Of a stretch of 64,000 nucleotides of DNA, positions 44,059 through 52,713 are shown piece after piece (position 1 is the first letter of the stretch; each line of letters begins with the position of its first letter). The position numbers and the translations under genes are program-made. Under the pieces are notes generated by a model. The model ran no database searches, was not told where the DNA came from, and saw nothing but the letters and a program-made list of their open reading frames with translations. The stretch covers positions 1 through 64,000 of the forward strand of contig JACKHN010000005.1 of NCBI GenBank assembly GCA_020638975.1, read 5' to 3'. The stretch is from Planctomycetaceae bacterium (lineage in GTDB: Bacteria; Planctomycetota; Planctomycetia; Pirellulales; Pirellulaceae).

Positions 44059-45336
44059 TCACGCGAACTTCGTGGTCCCCGGAATCGCGATCGACGGGAC
44101 GGCGAGGTCACCCCACTCGTAGGCCTTCGGCGTGAGATCCTGCTTCGAGTTCATGGCCTCTTCCCATGTGATGGTCTGTCCGGTGTAGCAAGCTTCTCGG
44201 CCCATGATCGCCAACAGCGTGCTGTAGCACATGTACTCGCCGTTGTTGATGATGTTGCCCGAACGAATTCCGGCAAACAACTCTTTGTGCTCGACGTCGT
44301 ACATGCTGGGTTTGTCACCCTTGTACTTCCACTGGTTTTCACCTTCGATCGTGTTCTTGAGAACTTGAGCGCGGCCCTTGGTGCCGAGTACATAGTCTTC
44401 GACGTCATTGCTACAACCGGTCATTTGACGCGTGTAAGAATACGTCTTCACACCGTTCGCCCATTCGTAACAGACGGCGAAGTGATCGTAGATGTTTCCC
44501 CACTTCTCATCGGTGCGGACCTGGCGGCCACCGAGTCCGGTGCAACTGATCGGCGGAACGTCGTCATTTAACCACAACGATTTGTCGAGGCTATGGATAT
44601 GCTGTTCGACAATGTGATCGCCGGAGAGCCAAGTGAAGTACAGCCAGTTACGCATCTGATACTCCATCTCGCTCCAATCGTCGTTGCGACCGCGGTGCCA
44701 GAGCGTACCCGTCAGGTAATTCTCTTGAATCGCAACGATATCGCCGATGGCATTCTCTTCTTTGATCTGCTGCATCGTGGCTCGCACGCCGTGGTCATAA
44801 CGCCAACAGAGCCCCGACACGATTGTGAGGTTCTTTTCCTTTGCCATCTTCACCGTTTCGAGCACATGACGGACGCCGGTTGGATCGACGGCCACAGGCT
44901 TCTCGCAGAAGACATGTTTGTTAGCTTCGATCGCTGCGCGGAGTTGCATGGGACGGAAGTGAGGCGGGGTGCAGAGACACACTACATCCACATCCGATTC
45001 CATGACTTGTTTGTAGGCGTCGAAACCCGTGAAGCAATTGTCATCCTTCACTTGGTACTTCTTGCCGATCTGCCGCGTCAGAATGTCTTTGCAATGCTCC
45101 AACCGATCGGGAAATGCATCGGCCAAGACCGTCAGCTCTAAGTTGTCCTCGGCGCGCATGGCATTCACCGCTGCACCGGTTCCGCGTCCGCCGCAGCCGA
45201 TCAAGCCAACCTTTAGGATGTCGCTGCCAGAAGCGTGAACGGCTCGGTTCGAGCCCAGTGTCGCTGCCAACGATCCGGCAACAACGGCAGTACTCGAATT
45301 CTTCAGAAAGTCACGGCGTGAGGATTGGTCCGGCAT
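44059..45336 (-). CDS. Tat-exported Gfo/Idh/MocA family oxidoreductase
   Basis: About 425 residues from the ATG at 45336. SSRRDFLKNSSTAVVAGSLAAT is a twin-arginine signal. The Rossmann start is VGLIGCGGRGTGAAV. The catalytic-lysine region is NKHVFCEKPVA (EKP motif). The C-terminal part (about 180-420) contains the sugar-binding sheet with WLSGDHIVEQHIHSLD. It resembles the exported oxidoreductase at 12249 but has an intact EKP motif. The substrate is unknown. Confidence 0.92.
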   Translation of the reverse strand: MPDQSSRRDFLKNSSTAVVAGSLAATLGSNRAVHASGSDILKVGLIGCGGRGTGAAVNAMRAEDNLELTVLADAFPDRLEHCKDILTRQIGKKYQVKDDNCFTGFDAYKQVMESDVDVVCLCTPPHFRPMQLRAAIEANKHVFCEKPVAVDPTGVRHVLETVKMAKEKNLTIVSGLCWRYDHGVRATMQQIKEENAIGDIVAIQENYLTGTLWHRGRNDDWSEMEYQMRNWLYFTWLSGDHIVEQHIHSLDKSLWLNDDVPPISCTGLGGRQVRTDEKWGNIYDHFAVCYEWANGVKTYSYTRQMTGCSNDVEDYVLGTKGRAQVLKNTIEGENQWKYKGDKPSMYDVEHKELFAGIRSGNIINNGEYMCYSTLLAIMGREACYTGQTITWEEAMNSKQDLTPKAYEWGDLAVPSIAIPGTTKFA

Positions 45337-45456
45337 ATCGAACTCCTTGAGGCAGGATACTAAGGCGGGAGAGGGATGGTTCTTCGTTCGTAGCCGATAT
45401 GATAGCCACCGAGGGCTGCATGCTGCAAGTTTGCAGCCCACGGAGGCTGTCGAAAA

Positions 45457-46596
45457 CTAACGCACCGTGCGCATATAGCGAATAAACTCGGTGTTCAATT
45501 GCTCTAGGTCATCGCCGAAAGCCTCTTTGAACTGGGCCACCCGATCTTCTGGGTCGTCGTAGCGCAACGGACGTTTCTCCGAAAGTACCTTCATGTATTG
45601 CAGGTATTCCTTGAGATGCTTGCGGATCAGGAAGTAGTTCAATGACCACGCTTCGGCGTAGGCGTCGCCTGCCTGTCGCGGGTCGCGGAAGCGATCGTCG
45701 GTGGAGATTAATGTCAGCAGGGAATCAGCCGGTCGATTCCGAAAGTAGCGACCGAATTCCTGAAGACGTACCTGATTCACGCCGCCGATGTTTCGCCACC
45801 CTTTCGAGCTGCGAAGATCCGGTGTCTCGAAATAGATGGCCACACCTTCGCTGACCCACAACGGGATGTCGGCATAACGTGTTTGCAACCCACAATTGAA
45901 CGCGATCTGATGCGTCGCTTCATGGATCACGGTCGCGACGGTTCGTTCGGCACCAGGTCGCATGAGTAGTTGATTGATGTGAGCCGCAGTCGATCCGCGA
46001 CCGCCACCGGCGGTTTCTGAACCGGTCAAGTCGTACATCACGACCCGATTGGAACGCAGACTGTAGTAGCCAATGATCTTTGACGTGGCCTCTCCCAGTT
46101 CTGGACTCGCGTACGCGGCAAAACTGCGTTGGTCGTCGAATACCAGCGCAACTAGCGGCACGTCGGGCTCGTTCAGACTAAAGCCGCGATTCTTCCAATA
46201 GGTGTTGAAGGCCAGGAAAAGCCGTTCGTACAGCGAACCACACCATTCAGCGTAGGCCTGCGACGTGTTGTAGCAGACTAGATAGTGAGCGGTATTGTGA
46301 ATGCGGAATCCATCAGGAAACTCGCGCAGAAGTTGCTCGCTCATCGCCTCTTGGTCTGCCGGTTTGAAGGGTACTGCGTCCGAGTCGCGATTCACGATCT
46401 CGTCGGGAGTGATCGCCCACAGCATGCCACCCGCGTCTTCAATCAGTAGGCCCCCGTCTGCCGCTTCGACAACGATCTTCCCATCCACATGAACCGATTT
46501 GCCGTCACGCTCAATCGAGACGTGTTCGATGGCCAAGCAAAGATCGCCAACAAATGCGGCAACTAAACAGATTTTGAGCAACAGAAGTCGGTTCAT
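45457..46596 (-). CDS. DUF1570 zinc-metallopeptidase-like secreted protein
   Basis: About 379 residues from the ATG at 46596. A signal peptide (about 1-22, ending CLA-IE) is followed by an N-terminal beta-rich part, then a domain with TVIHEATHQIAF (an HExxH motif) and LWVSEGVAIYFE, where the Glu would be the third zinc ligand, as in gluzincins. The protein is periplasmic or extracellular. Its ATG overlaps the stop of the ABC permease gene by one base (TGATG), so translation is coupled. Peptidase activity is inferred from the motif only. Confidence 0.88.
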   Translation of the reverse strand: MNRLLLLKICLVAAFVGDLCLAIEHVSIERDGKSVHVDGKIVVEAADGGLLIEDAGGMLWAITPDEIVNRDSDAVPFKPADQEAMSEQLLREFPDGFRIHNTAHYLVCYNTSQAYAEWCGSLYERLFLAFNTYWKNRGFSLNEPDVPLVALVFDDQRSFAAYASPELGEATSKIIGYYSLRSNRVVMYDLTGSETAGGGRGSTAAHINQLLMRPGAERTVATVIHEATHQIAFNCGLQTRYADIPLWVSEGVAIYFETPDLRSSKGWRNIGGVNQVRLQEFGRYFRNRPADSLLTLISTDDRFRDPRQAGDAYAEAWSLNYFLIRKHLKEYLQYMKVLSEKRPLRYDDPEDRVAQFKEAFGDDLEQLNTEFIRYMRTVR

Positions 46597-48224
46597 CAGC
46601 CCATTATACCGTGTGATGGGCGATTGCCCGAGTCGCATTTTTTTGCGGGACGTAAAAGCCACAGAATCAAGCCTCCGATCACGACGAAGCTCCATACGGT
46701 CGTCAAGCAGATTCCCGCCACTTGGTCGTCGACTCCTGAGTGCAGTAATCCAAATACGCGAACCGGAATCGTCGTGATTCCCGGCGGAACGACAAGGATC
46801 GACGCGGCGAGGTCCCCCGATGCGATCGCAAAGGCGGCCAGCCAAGCGGCGGCGATTGATCTCCAGCGGATCGGCAGCCCGATACGAAAGAACCTTGTCA
46901 CGGGCCCCGCCCCTTCGGAACTAGCATTCTCAAGGAGCTCATCCGAGACGGTTCGAAACGCATACCACAGCATCAAGATTGCGATCGGTAACGCCTTCAC
47001 GAGCATGGCCAGCCACGGGGCGAAGACCGTTCGATCGTACAGCCACACGAGCAAGTCCGACTCCTCGCGATTCAACAACCAAATCACGGACAACCCAATC
47101 ATCGGTCCAGGAATCGCGAGACAAGTCGCAGTCGTGGCAACTGCGGGCAGGGACCGCAATACACCGCGCCGAGCCAGCCAGCTCAGCGGTGCAGCAAGCA
47201 CCGTCGTGGCGGTTGCCGCAATGCCAGAGATCAAAAGCGACCAGCCGTGTTCCTCGCCGAACTGTCTCGGACTGTTCAGCACGATTCGCAGAAACGACAT
47301 CAGAGACCAATGCCGGACTCGTTCGCCATCGACTTGCTCGACGACCAATCCCGCTTTGTAGACGACGTTCATCATCGGTACACCAACTAGCAGCAGGACC
47401 AAGAGTCCGACAGCGAACGCCAATAGCCAGCGATAACTCCCGAGTGAAAATACGCGACGGGGAGTGTGGCTGGGGAAATGCTCAGGCGGAACAAGTCGCG
47501 AAAGCAGCAGCAATGCAATTCCCACGAGACTGCTGACGAGCAAGGCAGTGGTGATGCCCGTCGGTCGCAACGGTTCTAACGCATCGATCGCGCCCACGAA
47601 AGGCACGTCGATATAGATCTCCTCAGCAAAAGTACGCACCCGGTACAGGTCTGTCACTGTCATCTCCGTTCCCACAGTCACAGAGATCCACAGCACAGCG
47701 ACAACAAGGAACGGCATCGTTCGGCGAGTCGTGACGGTGAGGAAGACCTTCAGCGGAGAAGCATCGAGCAAAGCGGCCTCTTCCGACTCGGGCTCGACCA
47801 ACCACAACCCCAGCCCGACGATCAGAATCACCCACGGAATCGCCGCTACACCATGAATCCAAATCGCCGCCCGCCAACCATCAAGAATCGGCGCTGCTGC
47901 CGAACCATGAGCGAACGAGTACCAACCTTGCTTGCCGAAACCAGCGTCCCACCCTGCCGCTTGCAGATAGAGCGGAATGAACAACATCGAAGCAAACACG
48001 ACCAGCCAGATAAGACGCCCCGGAAGATCCGTTCGCAGTAGTAGGAACACCAAGGCCGCTCCGATCGGAACAGCGATCAGCGCAGCACCAACTGACAGCA
48101 TGACCGTATTTCGGATCAGCAGCCAGGCTCGCGGGTCTAGGAATGACGTGGCGGCTACAAGCATCGTCACGACACAAGTCGCAATCGCCAACCACCACGC
48201 TGATATTGAAGCCCGATCTCGCAT
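46596..48224 (-). CDS. ABC transporter permease, double-domain FbpB/ThiP type
   Basis: About 542 residues from the ATG at 48224, with roughly twelve transmembrane helices in two similar halves (about 1-260 and 285-540). This is the layout of iron(III) or thiamine transporter permeases that form the channel as one chain. Each half has a binding-protein-dependent permease region with EEAALLDASPLKVFL and ENASSEGAGPVTRFF, both EAA-loop-like. No ATPase or substrate-binding protein gene is adjacent, so the substrate is unknown. It is translationally coupled to the DUF1570 gene. Confidence 0.9.
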   Translation of the reverse strand: MRDRASISAWWLAIATCVVTMLVAATSFLDPRAWLLIRNTVMLSVGAALIAVPIGAALVFLLLRTDLPGRLIWLVVFASMLFIPLYLQAAGWDAGFGKQGWYSFAHGSAAAPILDGWRAAIWIHGVAAIPWVILIVGLGLWLVEPESEEAALLDASPLKVFLTVTTRRTMPFLVVAVLWISVTVGTEMTVTDLYRVRTFAEEIYIDVPFVGAIDALEPLRPTGITTALLVSSLVGIALLLLSRLVPPEHFPSHTPRRVFSLGSYRWLLAFAVGLLVLLLVGVPMMNVVYKAGLVVEQVDGERVRHWSLMSFLRIVLNSPRQFGEEHGWSLLISGIAATATTVLAAPLSWLARRGVLRSLPAVATTATCLAIPGPMIGLSVIWLLNREESDLLVWLYDRTVFAPWLAMLVKALPIAILMLWYAFRTVSDELLENASSEGAGPVTRFFRIGLPIRWRSIAAAWLAAFAIASGDLAASILVVPPGITTIPVRVFGLLHSGVDDQVAGICLTTVWSFVVIGGLILWLLRPAKKCDSGNRPSHGIMG

Positions 48225-48387
48225 GGCACCAGTGTAAATGCCAGTTGTCGCTGAGCGAAGATGATCGCCGCTAATTGCTGCCAACCGGGAATAATCGATG
48301 AAAGCGCCGGATCAACAAGTACAAGAAACCCTTCCTTAGCCCTTCTCGTCTTATCGAACATCTGCCCCGTTCTGATGCGAACTCTTA

Positions 48388-48392
48388 AGGAG
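48388..48392 (+). promoter_or_regulatory. Ribosome binding site deciding the start at 48400
   Basis: AGGAG is 7 bases before the ATG at 48400. A TTG 6 bases earlier would place the first codon too close. Confidence 0.6.
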
Positions 48393-48399
48393 CTTGATC

Positions 48400-50454
48400 A
48401 TGTTGCGCAAAAGGTGCGTTTGGACTCTGTCTGGAATATACCTCGTCAGTTCGATTGGTTGTGGCGTCCCGTCCCAAACGGGCGACGTGAGCTCGGCTCC
48501 CCGTCCCTCGCAGGCAACACCCGCCCTACGAGCGACCGAAGAAGCACCCGTTGACGACGTATACGCGTATCGAGAGAGCAAATCCGAGCCGGCGACTGCG
48601 GGAGAAGCCCAAGATCTTATGGAGGCGATGCCAACTCCGACGCCAAGCTTCATGATGCGTCCACCCGCTGAACGAGCTGCAACAAATCAAGGGCATGGCC
48701 CAGGCATGGGAGGTGACAAGTATGACCTGATCGTCGAGAAATCCTTCGTGCCCGTCCGCGAGCAACCGCTGTCGACGTTCTCGATCGATGTCGATACGGC
48801 TTCTTACTCAAAGACACGAATGCATCTGTTGCAACAGAACTCGTTGCCGCCCGCCGACGCGGTTCGCATCGAGGAGTTGGTGAACTACTTCGACTATGAC
48901 TACTCGCCACCGGTTGGCGAAGAGCCGTTCTCTGTAAATGTCGAAGTCGCCACCGCTCCTTGGCATCCGCATCATCGACTCGCGAGAATCGGCTTGAAAG
49001 GTCGCGAGCTGAATCAGCAACGTCCGTCAAGCAACTTAGTGTTCTTGCTCGACGTCTCAGGTTCGATGGACTATCACAACAAGCTGCCGCTCGTGAAACA
49101 AGGGCTGCGTTTGCTGACGTCACAATTGAGCGAGAACGATCGAGTCGCAATCGTTGTCTATGCGGGAGCTGCTGGCCTCGTCTTGCCGCCCACGCACGGA
49201 GACGACAAGCATCGGATTCTTGCAGCGTTGGACCAATTGCATGCTGGCGGTTCGACAAATGGTGCGCAAGGCATTCAGCTTGCTTACCAAGTCGCCACGC
49301 AGAACTTTATCAAAGGCGGCGTGAATCGTGTGATCTTGTGCAGCGACGGCGATTTCAATGTGGGCACAACGAGCACCGGTGCCCTGGTGCGACTTGCCGA
49401 ACAACACGCCAAAGCGGGTGTCTTTCTCTCGGTCCTCGGTTTCGGAATGGGAAATCACAACGACGCGATGATGGAGGAACTTTCGAATAAGGCGAATGGC
49501 AACTATGCCTTCATCGATAATGAAGCCGAAGCCCGCAAGGTCTTGTGCGACCAAATCAACAGTACGCTGGTCACCATCGCCAAGGATGTAAAAATTCAGA
49601 TCGAGTTCAATCCGGCTCACGTGGCTGCCTATCGACTGATCGGCTACGAGAACCGACATCTCGAAGCTCATGAGTTCAACGACGACAAGAAGGACGCTGG
49701 CGAGATCGGCGCGGGGCACACGGTCACTGCGTTGTATGAGATCGTTCCCGTAGGCGAGGCAGACGACACAGGCATTCCCACGATTGATCCGTTGAAGTAC
49801 CAAAAACCGCAGGCCGACTCGACGGGTAGTGACGAGTTAATGACGGTGAAACTTCGCTATAAGCAGCCCGAGGGTCAGAAGAGCCAACTGATTGTCGCTC
49901 CAGTCAAGAACGCTCCCGTTCAATTCGACCAGGCGACGAGCGACTTCCGTTTTGCGTCTGCCGTCGCCGCGTTTGGTATGCTGCTGCGGAAGTCTGAGCA
50001 TCTATCCAATGCAAACTATGCATCGATCCTCGAAATCGCGAATGCGACGCGAGGCGAAGACAAACACGGCTACCGAAGCGAGTTTATCCAAATGGTGACC
50101 GCCGCTGGTCGACTCAACGGGGAGCCGCTTGCCCGGGGCCAATGGCAGCCGCCGATTTACGTGAGCCCGGAAAGGCCAACACCCGCCGTTACCTACTACG
50201 CGCCGACGCCTGTCTATTATTCTTCGACGCGCGATTCCGTTGCCTTCACGCCACTGCTGATGATCATTGGAATCGTGCTGAGCGTGGTGCTTGTGCTGTC
50301 GGCGACTGTGGCAGCGGTCATTCTCTGTGCCCGCGTCTTGGTACTGCCTAGCGAGTCGTCCCTCGAACAAGCCAACTGGCCCTGCACCGCGAAGCAACGC
50401 GTCGGTGTCCCGCAGAAGCCGCCGGTACGGACGTCGTCGCGAGTGTTCTCTTAA
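48400..50454 (+). CDS. vWA-domain lipoprotein (YfbK type)
   Basis: About 684 residues. The N-terminus LRKRCVWTLSGIYLVSSIGC fits a lipoprotein signal with Cys at about 21. A YfbK-type N-terminal region, PLSTFSIDVDTASYSKTR, precedes a von Willebrand A domain with the MIDAS motif DVSGSMD. The C-terminal DUF3520-like half follows (about 420-600). A Pro/Tyr-rich stretch then leads to a transmembrane helix near residues 620-650 (LLMIIGIVLSVVLVLSATVA). The protein is probably anchored in the envelope and binds partner proteins through the metal site. Confidence 0.9.
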   Translation: MLRKRCVWTLSGIYLVSSIGCGVPSQTGDVSSAPRPSQATPALRATEEAPVDDVYAYRESKSEPATAGEAQDLMEAMPTPTPSFMMRPPAERAATNQGHGPGMGGDKYDLIVEKSFVPVREQPLSTFSIDVDTASYSKTRMHLLQQNSLPPADAVRIEELVNYFDYDYSPPVGEEPFSVNVEVATAPWHPHHRLARIGLKGRELNQQRPSSNLVFLLDVSGSMDYHNKLPLVKQGLRLLTSQLSENDRVAIVVYAGAAGLVLPPTHGDDKHRILAALDQLHAGGSTNGAQGIQLAYQVATQNFIKGGVNRVILCSDGDFNVGTTSTGALVRLAEQHAKAGVFLSVLGFGMGNHNDAMMEELSNKANGNYAFIDNEAEARKVLCDQINSTLVTIAKDVKIQIEFNPAHVAAYRLIGYENRHLEAHEFNDDKKDAGEIGAGHTVTALYEIVPVGEADDTGIPTIDPLKYQKPQADSTGSDELMTVKLRYKQPEGQKSQLIVAPVKNAPVQFDQATSDFRFASAVAAFGMLLRKSEHLSNANYASILEIANATRGEDKHGYRSEFIQMVTAAGRLNGEPLARGQWQPPIYVSPERPTPAVTYYAPTPVYYSSTRDSVAFTPLLMIIGIVLSVVLVLSATVAAVILCARVLVLPSESSLEQANWPCTAKQRVGVPQKPPVRTSSRVFS

Positions 50455-50472
50455 CGCAGGTAGGAGTGTTAA

Positions 50473-50736
50473 CCACTAATCGGCACTAATGGACACTAAT
50501 CAAGGGATGATCAGCTAAGGCATGCGGGAACAGCTACTTCGGTATATGTGGATTTCGTGAGCCGACGGCGCTAGCCGCGGGCCTTATACGTTACATTCCC
50601 AGCAGGGGCCCGCGGCTCGCGCCGTCGGCTCACAGCCGGAAATTAATCTTCGCTCGTTCCTAAGATTAAGATTGTGCCGCACGATTGCGGCTTGTCGTGG
50701 CTGCTCTGATTAGTGCGAGTCAGTGTCCATTAGTGG
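50473..50736. repeat. Nested palindromic element, family F copy 1 within a CACTAAT-repeat frame
   Basis: The outer 30-base arms (50473-50502 and 50707-50736) pair at 23 of 30 positions. The left arm contains three CACTAAT units at exact 10-base spacing. Inside lies the family F core: TGAGCCGACGGCGCTAGCCG (from 50558) pairs with 50607-50632 at 25 of 26 positions. It fills almost all of the 293-base gap between convergent genes, so it could be a terminator as well as a mobile element. Confidence 0.85.
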
Positions 50737-50747
50737 TGAGAAGACGG

Positions 50748-51737
50748 TTACTCCCGTCGCAGCGCCGGCTTATCGTCACGAGAAGCCCGAGCGGTTTCGG
50801 TGGCGGAGGAGATCGCTGATCCGGCTTGTGGCTTGCTGGCGGTTCGTTCCACCGGAAGCAACTCCTCGGTGAAACGGGCAAGATACTTCATCATGCTGTC
50901 AGCTCCGTTGAAGCCGACGACCGTCTTGTCCCAATTCATTTCCTTCGAGATCACTCGTCCCGCGTCCACATCGAACTTGATGGTGCCGTCGGTTAACTGC
51001 TGGACGAGTTGCGATTCAATTCGAGGGTCGTTGACCGGAGTGAGGACTTCGGTTTTGACGGCGATCGTAGCGACTCCAGTTTGAATTTTCTCAAGCTCAT
51101 AATTCTTGCGGATCTTGATCTTCTTCACACGACCGTCGGGCAGACGCGTGTGCAACTCCGAGGGTTCGTACCAACGAGAACCGGCTTTCACCGGCTTTTC
51201 GGGCAAGAGCATGATGATCCCACCGACGCCAAACTTTTCGTTGGCTTCGCTGCCCTCGCGACCGACGATGTCACCTTTGGGGCTGATCGTGACGGTCGCC
51301 AGCGGAACACCTACGGTTTTAGCAACTTGTTGATACTCGGGGGGAATCTCGGTATCCGTTTCGCTGTTGTAACGGACTTCGGGGCGATCGGAGAGTTGCT
51401 GCCACATGTTGACATTGGTCACCGAATGCGAAAATGTAAAGTTGCCGTCCGCATCCACATCGCTGACTTGCCACGCCTTCGTCGAAACGCTGCGAGATTT
51501 GGAAGTCTGTGTGTTGCCTTGGATCTTCGTCTCGGTCGTGCCGAGATGGACGACCTTCCACTCCACCTGCTCGCCTTTAGTGAACTGATAGCGAAGCAAG
51601 ACCGACTCGTCGGCAACGACGGTGGCCTGAGCCAGAGCAAACACGAGGAACGTTGAACTTCCAACGCCGAACACCGAACGCCGAAGGGAAGACAAGGAGT
51701 TAACAGGCGAATTGGTGGGTGACTTCATGATTCGCAT
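50748..51737 (-). CDS. Secreted DUF6263-like protein
   Basis: A 329-residue protein with an N-terminal signal region (about 1-43, ending VVA-DE). The mature protein is beta-rich, starting LLRYQFTKGEQVEWKV, with a repeated S/T-rich pattern. It contains WQVSDVDADGNFTFSHS and TVTISPKGDIVG, which agree with the DUF6263 family. Cellular role is unknown. Part of its signal peptide codons (51650-51685) resemble the dispersed repeat that also encodes the tail of the neighbouring NAD kinase. Confidence 0.8.
   Translation of the reverse strand: MRIMKSPTNSPVNSLSSLRRSVFGVGSSTFLVFALAQATVVADESVLLRYQFTKGEQVEWKVVHLGTTETKIQGNTQTSKSRSVSTKAWQVSDVDADGNFTFSHSVTNVNMWQQLSDRPEVRYNSETDTEIPPEYQQVAKTVGVPLATVTISPKGDIVGREGSEANEKFGVGGIIMLLPEKPVKAGSRWYEPSELHTRLPDGRVKKIKIRKNYELEKIQTGVATIAVKTEVLTPVNDPRIESQLVQQLTDGTIKFDVDAGRVISKEMNWDKTVVGFNGADSMMKYLARFTEELLPVERTASKPQAGSAISSATETARASRDDKPALRRE
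51650..51685 (-). repeat. Repeat family K, copy within a signal-peptide coding region
   Basis: Read on the minus strand, this stretch matches the repeat at 51791 at 27 of 36 positions, beginning CTTCGGCGTTCGGTGTTCG. It codes for residues around RRSVFGVGSS of the DUF6263-like protein. With the copy at 51791 it forms an inverted pair across the gene boundary. Confidence 0.5.
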
Positions 51738-51785
51738 CCGTGCAAGTGTAAAGGAGTTTTATGGCGAAAGAATGTAGCGGGTTCC

Positions 51786-52712
51786 TCATTCCTTCGGTGT
51801 TCGATGTTCGATATTCAACGTTCGACGTTCAATATCTCCACCCCAGCCAAGTTTTTCGCGAAGGGTTCGATAATAATTCCGACCGTGAACTTCGACCAGT
51901 TGAAACGTTGGTTCAGCTCGCGTCACGCGGACACGATCATCTGCCGTCAAATTACAAATCGTTCGTCCATCGACGACAACCGAGGTGGTCTCGTTCGGCT
52001 GGCGAACTACCACCTCGTAGATATGTTCCGCAGAATCAACAACCGGTCGAACGGTCAACGTGTGTGGGCTGATCGGCGAGATGACGAACGCTTGCAGGCT
52101 CTTTCTCAGGATCGGACCACCGGCCGAAAGGTTGTGTGCCGTCGAGCCGACGGGAGTGCTGATAATCAAGCCGTCGCAACTATAAGTCGTTGCCAATTCT
52201 GAGTCAACGTAAAGATCAACGTTCAGCATCGAGAAGGGCGGACCTGCGAGAATCGCCATCTCGTTGAGACCGAGTTCGTCGTGCAACACCTCTCCGCCCC
52301 GGAGCACCTGGCACGAAAGCATCAGATGTTGGACGACTCGGCATTTGCCAGCACAGATATCAGGAAAACAATCGACGAAATCGCTGGGCATCAAATCCGC
52401 GAGGAAGCCAAGCTTGCCTAAGTTGACGCCAACGACCGGAGTCTGGCGCGGCCCCATCTGATTAGCAGCTCGCAAAATTGACCCATCGCCACCCAAGACG
52501 ACAGCAATGTCAGCATCGAGCTTCGACAAGTCTTGCGAAAACTCGAGATCGAATCCGACGATCTCGGCATGGTGCTCGATGACCGGCCGCAAACGTTCGG
52601 CCTCTTGAGCGACGCTGCCTCGTCCGCCAAAGCCCAGCAGCAAGACTCGTGGTCGACGCGTCTCGCCGGAGACCCATGCTGGCTGCTCGGCGGATCGGTC
52701 AGGAGTGGCCAT
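51786..52712 (-). CDS. nadK: NAD kinase with repeat-derived C-terminal tail
   Basis: About 308 residues from the ATG at 52712, one base after the dxs stop. The enzyme phosphorylates NAD to NADP in the cytoplasm. The nucleotide-binding motif is LGGDGSILRAAN and the family region VGVNLGKLGFLADL follows. The NAD-kinase core ends near YYRTLREKLGWGG. The last 16 residues, DIERRTLNIEHRTPKE, come from the dispersed repeat K and are not part of the fold. Confidence 0.9.
   Translation of the reverse strand: MATPDRSAEQPAWVSGETRRPRVLLLGFGGRGSVAQEAERLRPVIEHHAEIVGFDLEFSQDLSKLDADIAVVLGGDGSILRAANQMGPRQTPVVGVNLGKLGFLADLMPSDFVDCFPDICAGKCRVVQHLMLSCQVLRGGEVLHDELGLNEMAILAGPPFSMLNVDLYVDSELATTYSCDGLIISTPVGSTAHNLSAGGPILRKSLQAFVISPISPHTLTVRPVVDSAEHIYEVVVRQPNETTSVVVDGRTICNLTADDRVRVTRAEPTFQLVEVHGRNYYRTLREKLGWGGDIERRTLNIEHRTPKE
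51791..51837. repeat. Repeat family K, copy at the end of nadK
   Basis: A TTCGATGTTCGATATTCAAC-type repeat with inner near-symmetry (GTTCGA and TTCAAC units). It overlaps the last codons of nadK, where its translation reads ERRTLNIEHRT. Similar ERRTLNIEHRT-like tails occur on unrelated planctomycete proteins in my experience. Confidence 0.6.
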
Positions 52713-52713
52713 G

